Source: Acidimicrobiia bacterium (GTDB taxonomy: Bacteria > Actinomycetota > Acidimicrobiia > Acidimicrobiales > Acidimicrobilacustridaceae). Taken from it: 12,706 nucleotides of DNA. Every line of letters starts with the position of its first letter. Position 1 is the stretch's first letter. Of this stretch, positions 6,903 to 12,706 are shown piece by piece. Under the pieces are notes generated by a model. The model was not told the origin of the DNA and did not search any database. It worked only from the letters and a program-made list of their open reading frames with translations. The translations under genes and the position numbers were made by a program. The stretch spans positions 1 through 12,706 of the forward strand of contig VERC01000041.1 in the NCBI GenBank assembly GCA_018882825.1, read 5' to 3'.

Positions 6903-7024
6903 CGGGGTCCCCTTCCTGTCGAGTCCCTCTCGCCGGCGACCACCGACGGCCGGCCCCCCGACCGGTTCACCATGGTACGGCCAGCGGACCGGCGCCGTTC
7001 CCATCGATGTGGTCCACTGTCGCC
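6903..7024. promoter_or_regulatory. Divergent intergenic control region between the two operons
   Basis: About 120 bases separate the start of the minus-strand operon from the plus-strand operon. The region holds a 10-base perfect palindrome TCGCCGGCGA (6930-6939), GGCCGGCC (6948-6955) and ACCATGGT (6969-6976). On the minus strand, TACCAT at 6977-6972 fits a TANNNT -10 and would place transcription about 60 bases before the aldolase-like start. No matching -10 is obvious for the plus strand, and no clear TetR, KstR-like (AACnnGTT) or other known operator is visible. Palindromes this short can arise by chance in GC-rich DNA. That both operons are controlled from here is inferred from layout. 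Confidence 0.45.
6909..6917 (-). promoter_or_regulatory. Ribosome binding site deciding the aldolase-like gene start
   Basis: The minus strand reads AGGAAGGGG, then ACCCCG-type spacing, then GTG at 6902. It is a purine-rich Shine-Dalgarno region and the best in the area, which argues against a much longer N-terminus. Confidence 0.6.
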
Positions 7025-8500
7025 ATGGTCTCCACCACCTCGACCACCGCGGCCACTCCCCATGGTGAGGTGCGCGGCCGCCGCACCGAGGGCTGCACCG
7101 CCTTCCTCGGCATCCCCTACGCCGCCCCGCCGGTGGGTCACCGTCGCTGGACGCCGCCCGAACCACCGGCGCCGTGGACCGGGGTGCGCGATGCCCTCTC
7201 CCCCGGACCGGCCGCCTGGCAACCCGTCGGTGGTCCGCTCGACGACCTCGTCCCCGCCATGGGGGCCGGGGTGCAGGGCGACGACCATCTCCTCGTCAAC
7301 GTGTGGACACCCGATGTCGACGGTTCGGCACCGGTGCTGGTGTGGATCCACGGCGGTGCGTTCTCGATCGGGGCCTCGAGCCTCCCGGTGTACGACGGCG
7401 CCCGACTGGCGGCGGCCACCGGCACCGTCGTGGTGTCGCTCAACTACCGACTCGGTGCCCTGGGCTTCCTGCTCATCGACGATCCCTCGGCCACGGCCAA
7501 CGTCGGACTGCTCGATCAGGTTGCCGCGCTCGAATGGGTGCGCGACTCCATCGCCGGATTCGGTGGCGACCCGACCCGGGTGACCGTGTTCGGTGAATCG
7601 GCCGGGGGTGGGAGCGTGCTCTCGCTGTTGTCGATGCCGGCGGCGCGCGGTCTGTTCGCCGGCGCCATCGTGCAGAGCGGCGCCACCGACCTCCTGCTCG
7701 ACCGCCCGCGCGCCCTGCAGGTCACCGAGACCTTCGCCCGCTGCGCCGGGCTGGATCGTGTCGACGTCGACGCACTGCGGGCCCTGCCACCCGAGGCCGT
7801 CCTGGCCTCCCAGATGGCCGCGGCCGGTGAACTGTTCGCCACGGTGGGCACGATGCCCTTCCATCCCTGTGTCGACGGCGAGGTGCTGCCCACCGACTGG
7901 CTCACCGCCGCGCGTACGGCGGTCAACCCCGTTCCCACCATCATCGGCACCACACGCGACGAGATGGACCTGTTCGCCGGTTTCGATCCGGCCGCCGCCT
8001 CACTCGATGCCGACGGGCTCCGGGCGCGCCTCGCCCGCACCGGTCGCGACGTCGACATGCTCCTCGACGCCTATGCGGTGACCGGTACCACCGATCCGGT
8101 GGCGGTGTGGCGGCGGGTGAACACCGATATGGCGATGTGGATGCCGGCGATCCGTGTCGCCGAGGCCCGGTCCGAGCACGCTCCCACATGGATGTACCGC
8201 TTCGACTGGGAGGCGGCCGCGCCCGGGATGGGTGCCCCGCATGCCATCGACATCCCGTTCCCGTTCACGACCATCGACATCGACGGCTGGGACCGCTTCG
8301 TCGACGACCCGAGCGCCGCGGTCGATCTGGCCCACATCGTGCAGCGGGCCTGGGCCTCGTTCGCCCATGACGGCGCACCGACACTCGAGGGCGGACCATG
8401 GCCCACCTACGACCGCGACCGGCGCACCACTGCGCTGCTCGGCCGTAACGTGACGATCAGCGACGACCCGTGCGACGCCGTGCGTCGAGCATGGTCGTGA
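7025..8500 (+). CDS. Type B carboxylesterase (para-nitrobenzyl esterase/cholinesterase family)
   Basis: This is an alpha/beta-hydrolase of about 491 residues with a complete type B carboxylesterase signature. The N-terminal GIPYAAPPVG segment is followed by the oxyanion-hole HGGAF (109-113) and the nucleophile elbow FGESAGG with Ser192. The likely acid is Glu313 in IGTTRDEMDLF and the likely base His406 in PHAIDIPFPF, matching the pnbA-type triad from memory. Such enzymes hydrolyse carboxylic esters or lactones of varied substrates. No signal peptide is seen, so it should be cytoplasmic. Two in-frame ATGs (7007 and 7025) lack ribosome sites; 7025 is preferred because it gives an N-terminus of typical length. 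First gene of the plus-strand operon, divergent from the aldolase-like gene and 22 bases before the aldo/keto reductase. Confidence 0.9.
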   Translation: MVSTTSTTAATPHGEVRGRRTEGCTAFLGIPYAAPPVGHRRWTPPEPPAPWTGVRDALSPGPAAWQPVGGPLDDLVPAMGAGVQGDDHLLVNVWTPDVDGSAPVLVWIHGGAFSIGASSLPVYDGARLAAATGTVVVSLNYRLGALGFLLIDDPSATANVGLLDQVAALEWVRDSIAGFGGDPTRVTVFGESAGGGSVLSLLSMPAARGLFAGAIVQSGATDLLLDRPRALQVTETFARCAGLDRVDVDALRALPPEAVLASQMAAAGELFATVGTMPFHPCVDGEVLPTDWLTAARTAVNPVPTIIGTTRDEMDLFAGFDPAAASLDADGLRARLARTGRDVDMLLDAYAVTGTTDPVAVWRRVNTDMAMWMPAIRVAEARSEHAPTWMYRFDWEAAAPGMGAPHAIDIPFPFTTIDIDGWDRFVDDPSAAVDLAHIVQRAWASFAHDGAPTLEGGPWPTYDRDRRTTALLGRNVTISDDPCDAVRRAWS

Positions 8501-8512
8501 CCGACGGGGGAC

Positions 8513-8518
8513 GGAGGA
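8513..8518 (+). promoter_or_regulatory. Ribosome binding site of the aldo/keto reductase
   Basis: GGAGGA ends four bases before the ATG at 8523, in the short gap after the esterase stop. It is a near-consensus Shine-Dalgarno, the strongest on the plus strand here, and shows that this operon re-initiates translation independently at its second gene. Confidence 0.7.
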
Positions 8519-8522
8519 ACCG

Positions 8523-9563
8523 ATGCAGTTCCAGGTGATGGGTACGACCGGCGTCACCGTGAGCCGGTACTGCCTCGGGGCGATGATGTTCGGGGCGATG
8601 GGCAACACCGACCACGCCGAGTGCATCCGCATCATCGACCGTGCGCTCGAAGCCGGCATCAACTTCATCGACACCGCGGACGCCTACTCACAGGGTGAGA
8701 GCGAGCTGATCGTGGGCAAGGCGATCTCGGGTCGACGCGACGACGTCGTCGTGGCCACGAAGATGTACCACCCGATGGGTGACGGACCGAACCAACGCGG
8801 CAACTCACGCCGCTGGATGCGTCAGGCCGCGGAGGGCAGTCTCCGCCGACTCGGCACCGACCGCATCGACCTCTACCAGTTGCACCGGTTCGACGAGACC
8901 GTCGATCTCACCGACGTCGTCGGTGGACTCACCGACCTCACCACCGAGGGTTCGATCATCTACGCCGGTCACTCGTCGTGGCCCGCCGAACGCATGGTCG
9001 AGGCCCAGTGGACCGCCGAGCGACTCGGCGGCGCACGCTTCCGCTGCGAACAGGCCTCGTACTCGATCCTCAAGCGACGGATCGAACGATCGGTGCTGCC
9101 CACCGCGGCGCGCTACGGACTCGGCGTCATCACCTACAGCCCGTTGGGCGGCAGTTGGCTGTCGGGTCGCTACCGCGACCTCAACGACATCCCGGCCGAG
9201 TCACGGCTGGCCATGATGGGCCGCCGCTGGGGCGTGGAGGTCGACTCCCCCGAGAATCGGGCCCGTATGGAGGCGGTGGTCGTGCTGCAGGGTCTGGCCG
9301 ACGAGGCCGGTCTTCCCCTCCCCCACCTCGCCACTGCGTGGGCCCTCGAGCACCCGGACGTCACCTCGGTGATCATCGGACCCCGCACCATGGAACAACT
9401 CGACGACCTGTTGGCCTGTGCCAACCTGCGTCTCGACCGCGACCTGCTCGATCGCATCGATCGACTCTTCGCTCCGGGTGACGACGTGATCGAGGACGAC
9501 CGATCGATCCCCAACCGGGCCCTGTCGCGATCGGCCCGTCGCCGGGCGGAGTCGACACGATGA
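8523..9563 (+). CDS. Aldo/keto reductase
   Basis: This 346-residue NAD(P)H-dependent oxidoreductase has the (beta/alpha)8 AKR fold. The catalytic tetrad is present: Asp50 and Tyr55 in NFIDTADAYSQGESE, Lys80 in VVVATK, and His121 in IDLYQLHRFD. The C-terminal nucleotide-binding part carries VIIGPRTMEQLDDLL. The GHSSWPAE segment at about 159-166 and overall length resemble the Kv-beta/YghZ-like AKR groups. It would reduce an aldehyde or ketone to an alcohol, or work in reverse, in the cytoplasm. Its stop overlaps the next gene's start as ATGA (9560-9563), so the alpha/beta hydrolase is translationally coupled. In context it may process carbonyls released by the hydrolases or made by the P450/SDR; the substrate is not known. 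Confidence 0.92.
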   Translation: MQFQVMGTTGVTVSRYCLGAMMFGAMGNTDHAECIRIIDRALEAGINFIDTADAYSQGESELIVGKAISGRRDDVVVATKMYHPMGDGPNQRGNSRRWMRQAAEGSLRRLGTDRIDLYQLHRFDETVDLTDVVGGLTDLTTEGSIIYAGHSSWPAERMVEAQWTAERLGGARFRCEQASYSILKRRIERSVLPTAARYGLGVITYSPLGGSWLSGRYRDLNDIPAESRLAMMGRRWGVEVDSPENRARMEAVVVLQGLADEAGLPLPHLATAWALEHPDVTSVIIGPRTMEQLDDLLACANLRLDRDLLDRIDRLFAPGDDVIEDDRSIPNRALSRSARRRAESTR

Positions 9564-10477
9564 GCGTCGAGCGTGTGCACTACGACGAATTCGCCTACTT
9601 CCGCGACAACGCCGATGAGGCCGGTCTCGTGTGGAACGGACCACCCGTCGTGCGACGCGAACGTGTCGCCGTCGACGGCGACCGTTCCCTCAGCGCACTC
9701 GTGTGGGGTGAAGGTCCGCCCGAGATCGTGCTGCTCCACGGAGGGGCCCAGAACGCCCACACGTGGGACACCGTGGCGCTGGCCCTCGACCGTCCGCTGG
9801 TCGCCATCGACCTGCCCGGTCACGGCCACTCCGATGGCGGTATCGGTGGCAGCCTCGACGTGCGCCACAACGCCCGCGACATCGAGGTCGTGGTGCGGGC
9901 CCTGGCGCCCGATGCCCGCATGGTGGTGGGCATGTCGCTGGGCGGCATGACCAGCCTGGCGCTGGCCGACCTCGCACCGGATCTCGTGCGCCGTCTCGTG
10001 CTCGTCGACGTGACCCCCGGCGTCGACGGGCCGAAGGCCCAGCAGATCACCGCCTTCATCGACGGACCCGAGTCGTTCCCCGACTTCGACGAGCTGCTGG
10101 CCCGCACGATCGAGTTCAACCCCACGCGCACCGAATCGTCGTTGCGACGTGGGATCCTCCACAATGCCGTGCAACTCGACGACGGCTCGTGGGTGTGGCG
10201 CTACCGACGTATCACCGAACCGACCGGCGAACCGGACGCGGTTCGGGGCCACCCCGACTTCTCCTCGCTGTGGGACATGCTCGGGGCCACCACCATGCCG
10301 CTCATGCTGGCCCGGGGAATGCTGTCGCAGTCGGTGGTCGACGATGCCGACGAGGCCGAGGTGCTGCGTCGTCGACCCGACGCGCTGATCGTGCACTTCG
10401 AACGCGCCGGCCACAGCATCCAGGGTGATCAACCGGTCGAACTGGCGGCGGCACTGGCCGAGTTCTGCGATCGATGA
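9560..10477 (+). CDS. Alpha/beta-hydrolase
   Basis: This 305-residue single-domain alpha/beta hydrolase has HGGAQNAHTWD at 60-70 forming the oxyanion-hole loop, DLPGHGHSD at 84-92, the nucleophile elbow GMSLGG with Ser126, and the C-terminal His285 in AGHSIQGDQP. The acid residue is less certain; Asp261 or Asp262 in QSVVDDAD is a candidate. This set resembles esterases, lactonases and meta-cleavage-product hydrolases, which cannot be told apart here. It has an N-terminal extension of about 30 residues before the first strand, with the start overlapping the AKR stop (ATGA). Its own stop overlaps the SDR start in the same way at 10474-10477. A second serine hydrolase in the same operon as the esterase implies a substrate with more than one ester or lactone bond, or two successive hydrolysis steps; that is an inference. 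Confidence 0.9.
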   Translation: MSVERVHYDEFAYFRDNADEAGLVWNGPPVVRRERVAVDGDRSLSALVWGEGPPEIVLLHGGAQNAHTWDTVALALDRPLVAIDLPGHGHSDGGIGGSLDVRHNARDIEVVVRALAPDARMVVGMSLGGMTSLALADLAPDLVRRLVLVDVTPGVDGPKAQQITAFIDGPESFPDFDELLARTIEFNPTRTESSLRRGILHNAVQLDDGSWVWRYRRITEPTGEPDAVRGHPDFSSLWDMLGATTMPLMLARGMLSQSVVDDADEAEVLRRRPDALIVHFERAGHSIQGDQPVELAAALAEFCDR

Positions 10478-11400
10478 GCGAGCCGGCGCGCACCACCCGA
10501 TGGACACGGGCCGACATCGGTGACCTGTCCGGCCGGGTCGCCGTCATCACCGGGGCCAACTCGGGTCTCGGACTGCAGATCTCGACGGAACTGGCCGGCG
10601 CGGGGGCCCGCGTGCTCATGGCCTGTCGCAACCGCGACAAGGCGAACGCGGCGATCGCCGAGGTGCTGGCCCGTCGACCGAAGGGCACGGTCGAGTTCCT
10701 CGAACTCGACCTGGCCGATCTCGGATCGGTGGCCCGGGCGGCGACCGAACTCGCGTCGCGCACCGATCGTCTCGACATCCTCGGCAACAACGCCGGGCTG
10801 ATGGCCACCGACCGCTCGCACACGGTCGACGGGTTCGAGATGCAGTTCGGCGTCAACCACCTCGGACACTTCGCCCTCACCGGGCAGGTTCTCGAGCTCT
10901 TGCTGGCCACGCCCGGCTCACGGGTGGTGAACCACTCGAGCATGGGCCATCGACCCGGACGCATGAACCTCGACGACCCCAACAGCGAACATCGCCGGTA
11001 CCACCCGTGGCGTTCGTACTTCCAGAGCAAGTTGGCCAATCTCCTGTTCACCTTCGAACTGCAACGCCGCCTCGCCGCCACCGGTGCCGACGTCATCGCC
11101 GTGGCCGCCCATCCCGGCGGGACGCGCACCGACCTCGGTGCCGAGGGCTCGGGATGGCTGAACCGTCTGGCACTGGCCGCCTCACCCCTGTGGGGCCAGC
11201 ACGTGTCGGTGGGGGCCCTGCCCTTCGTGCAGGCCGCTACCGATCCGACGGCCCGGGGTGGCGACTTCTACGGGCCGAGCTGGTTGGTACGCGGTCGACC
11301 CCGACTGGAGACCCCGACCCGCCGGGCCCGCGACGAACAGACGGCCCGCCGACTGTGGACGCTGTCGGAGGACCTCACCGGCGTGCGCTACCTCGACTGA
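10474..11400 (+). CDS. Short-chain dehydrogenase/reductase (retinol dehydrogenase-like classical SDR)
   Basis: This 308-residue Rossmann-fold NAD(P)-dependent oxidoreductase has the cofactor motif TGANSGLG at 26-33. It has ACRNRDK at 50-56 (the Arg favours NADP), LDL at 78-80, NNAG at 105-108, Asn128 in FGVNHLGHF, Ser155/156 in VVNHSSM, and the catalytic YFQSK (Tyr182, Lys186). The sequence style (QSKLANLLFTFELQRRL) is that of the retinol dehydrogenase/WW-domain oxidoreductase-like SDRs that act on hydrophobic alcohols and ketones. Start overlaps the alpha/beta hydrolase stop (ATGA). Last gene of the plus-strand operon, converging on the sulfatase after 42 bases, with no clear terminator hairpin between. 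It could oxidise an alcohol made by the P450 on the other operon; this link is an inference. Confidence 0.93.
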   Translation: MSEPARTTRWTRADIGDLSGRVAVITGANSGLGLQISTELAGAGARVLMACRNRDKANAAIAEVLARRPKGTVEFLELDLADLGSVARAATELASRTDRLDILGNNAGLMATDRSHTVDGFEMQFGVNHLGHFALTGQVLELLLATPGSRVVNHSSMGHRPGRMNLDDPNSEHRRYHPWRSYFQSKLANLLFTFELQRRLAATGADVIAVAAHPGGTRTDLGAEGSGWLNRLALAASPLWGQHVSVGALPFVQAATDPTARGGDFYGPSWLVRGRPRLETPTRRARDEQTARRLWTLSEDLTGVRYLD

Positions 11401-11442
11401 ACGCCTGCGCCGAACCGGCCGCGCACCCGCAGCGAACGCCGA

Positions 11443-12706
11443 TCACCCCAGCAGGAACCTCCCCGTGAGGGTGCGGTCGGCGTGCTCGGCCCGCCACGCC
11501 AACATGGCCCGGGCATGATCGAGTTCGCGCACCGGATCGTCGATCGGTGCCAGCCAGTGCGGATCGGCGACGCAGTCGTACAGCAGCGAACGCCCGTCGG
11601 CGAACTGCACATAAGCGCTGTCGACGGTGCGACGCACGGCGAGGTTGTGGCGCGCCCCGCGTCGATCCTCGGGCCAACGCGAGGTGGTGGCCCCCGGCTG
11701 GAAGAGTCTCCAGTCGAACTCCCAGTGCGCGGCGTCGCGCCACTCGTCGGGTGTACGACCCTCGAGGAACGGCACCAGCGACCGGCCGTCGCACTGACGG
11801 GGGATCTCGGCACCGAGCAACTCGCACATCGTGGGGAAGATGTCGACGTTCTCGGTGAACGCATCGACGACGCGGCCGGCATCGGACGATCGGCGCGGAT
11901 CACGCACGATGCAGGGGACGTGATAGCTCGGTTCGAACCATCCCATCTTCTCGACCAGTCCGTTGTCGCCCAGTTGTTCGCCGTGATCGCTGGTGAGCAC
12001 GACGATCGTGCGCTCCCACAGCCCGGCCTCGCGCAACGACTGCCACACCCGACCCAACTGCTCGTCGACGTCGCCGATCATCCCGTAGTACTGCGCCCGC
12101 AATCGGCGCATCCCTTCGACGTCCGTCGGCGCCGCGAACCACGGACTGTCGAGCAGCATCGCGTGGAGTTCGTGGGCCGACCCGGCCGGCGGAGCCGGGA
12201 GATCGACGTCGTCGGGGTCGACCGCTGCGGCCCATCGACCGGCGGCGGCGAAGGGTGGATGTGGACGGAGATGACTGAGGTGGGCGAACCACGGTCCGGA
12301 GCGCGCCGCGTTCCAGCGGAGGAACTCGTCGGTCAGGAACGCGCTGATCCCGAACTCGGCCGGTCGCAACGGTTCGGTGGCCAGGGCCTCGTCCGGGTCG
12401 TCGGGCACCTCGTGGCCCGCAGCGCGCAGCCAGTCGGCCCACGCCCGACGCTGGCCCGTGAGGTCCAGCACGCAGTCGAACCCCGGCAGCACGCCCTCAT
12501 AGGTCGCCAGTCGCGGATCGTCGGGGGCGACGGTGCGCGGATCGATGGCCTGGTCGGTGTAGCCGAACAGGGCCGGCTCGTACCCGACCCGTCGGGCCAT
12601 CCGGGCGATGTTGTCGAAGCGATCGTCGAGTGGTGCGCCGTTGAACACCACCCGATTGTTGAACTGGTACGTGCCCGTGTAGAGCGCGGCCCGACCCGGT
12701 GCGCAC
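11443..12706 (-). CDS. Sulfatase/phosphonate monoester hydrolase-type enzyme, 5' end cut by right edge
   Basis: The frame runs off the right edge: 420 residues are visible, and the first complete codon (12705-12703) is Cys of CAPGRAALYTG, the formylglycine motif of type I sulfatases. The Cys would be oxidised to formylglycine by FGE or anSME. The fourth position is Gly, whereas the usual motif has Ser or Ala. Numbering from the Cys, the HLSHLRPHPPF block (about 142-152) and TSDHGEQLGD (about 238-247, metal ligands Asp240 and His241) with Lys253 complete the C-terminal half of the active site. The GYTDQAIDPR and YEGVLPGFD segments recall the phosphonate monoester hydrolase/phosphodiesterase branch. 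The N-terminal metal-binding Asp pair lies outside the window. The GTG at 12651 is internal. Substrate (sulfate ester, phosphodiester or phosphonate ester) cannot be told. Family call secure. Confidence 0.9.
   Translation of the reverse strand, partial: CAPGRAALYTGTYQFNNRVVFNGAPLDDRFDNIARMARRVGYEPALFGYTDQAIDPRTVAPDDPRLATYEGVLPGFDCVLDLTGQRRAWADWLRAAGHEVPDDPDEALATEPLRPAEFGISAFLTDEFLRWNAARSGPWFAHLSHLRPHPPFAAAGRWAAAVDPDDVDLPAPPAGSAHELHAMLLDSPWFAAPTDVEGMRRLRAQYYGMIGDVDEQLGRVWQSLREAGLWERTIVVLTSDHGEQLGDNGLVEKMGWFEPSYHVPCIVRDPRRSSDAGRVVDAFTENVDIFPTMCELLGAEIPRQCDGRSLVPFLEGRTPDEWRDAAHWEFDWRLFQPGATTSRWPEDRRGARHNLAVRRTVDSAYVQFADGRSLLYDCVADPHWLAPIDDPVRELDHARAMLAWRAEHADRTLTGRFLLG

Noticed and set aside
6903..7024. 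Search for KstR-like (AACnnGTT) or similar sterol-regulon operators near the P450 operon promoter
   Set aside because: No match is visible by eye in the divergent region, so sterol-regulon control is not claimed.
4738..7583. Long plus-strand open frames opposite the amidohydrolase and aldolase-like genes (about 500 codons each)
   Set aside because: They are antisense to genes with clear domains, are rich in Arg/His/Gly with no recognisable motif, and one runs across the divergent promoter region. They are typical GC-rich shadow frames.
9170..10507. A 445-codon minus-strand open frame opposite the AKR and alpha/beta hydrolase genes
   Set aside because: Its composition (His, Arg, Val, Gly) and lack of motifs mark it as the shadow of two well-supported plus-strand genes.
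11401..11442. Terminator between the convergent SDR and sulfatase genes
   Set aside because: The 42 bases contain GC-rich short repeats but no stem long enough, and no T-run on either strand.
12649..12651. GTG start making a 402-residue sulfatase complete in the window
   Set aside because: The frame stays open to the edge and encodes the conserved CAPGR...LYTG motif upstream, so this GTG is internal and the gene is partial.

Overview
The window is GC-rich throughout, with strong G/C preference at third codon positions, GTG starts, many 4-base ATGA gene overlaps and very short intergenic gaps. Together with a P450 resembling mycobacterial CYP124, a TetR-type palindrome and an actinobacterial-style RmuC tail, this points to a chromosomal segment of a high-GC actinobacterium. 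An environmental lineage such as Acidimicrobiia is my guess, but the sequence alone does not prove the class. I see no RNA genes, insertion sequences, CRISPR arrays, phage genes or signs of recent transfer.

Layout. (1) Positions 2-418 (+) are the C-terminal end of an RmuC-like protein, cut by the left edge. (2) Positions 491-1627 (+) are a membrane fatty acid desaturase with a near-leaderless promoter overlapped by an 18-bp palindrome that looks like a TetR-family operator. (3) Positions 1640-6902 (-) are a tight five-gene operon, in transcription order: class II aldolase/adducin-like protein, amidohydrolase-2 family protein, two-module VOC (glyoxalase-fold) protein, CYP124-like cytochrome P450, and a duplicated AhpD/carboxymuconolactone decarboxylase (CMD)-like protein. 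(4) Diverging from it across about 120 bp, positions 7025-11400 (+) hold a four-gene operon: type B carboxylesterase, aldo/keto reductase, alpha/beta hydrolase and short-chain dehydrogenase. (5) Positions 11443-12706 (-) are a sulfatase/phosphonate monoester hydrolase-type gene running off the right edge, cut exactly at its catalytic CxPxR motif.

The nine genes of the two divergent operons look like one catabolic module. Two serine hydrolases could open an ester or lactone. The P450 could hydroxylate an unreactive (perhaps methyl-branched) carbon. The SDR and AKR could interconvert alcohol and carbonyl groups. The amidohydrolase, class II aldolase and VOC proteins could carry out C-C or C-O chemistry on the products, with the AhpD-like protein as redox helper or an unknown enzyme. 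The substrate is unknown, and no transporter or regulator lies within the module. Several members deviate at family-defining residues: the aldolase lacks the usual zinc-site Glu, both VOC modules lack the second metal ligand, and the AhpD-like protein lacks the His of CxxC-xxx-H and has an inactive-looking duplicate half. The set may therefore do chemistry not predicted from family names. These residue comparisons use family alignments recalled from memory.
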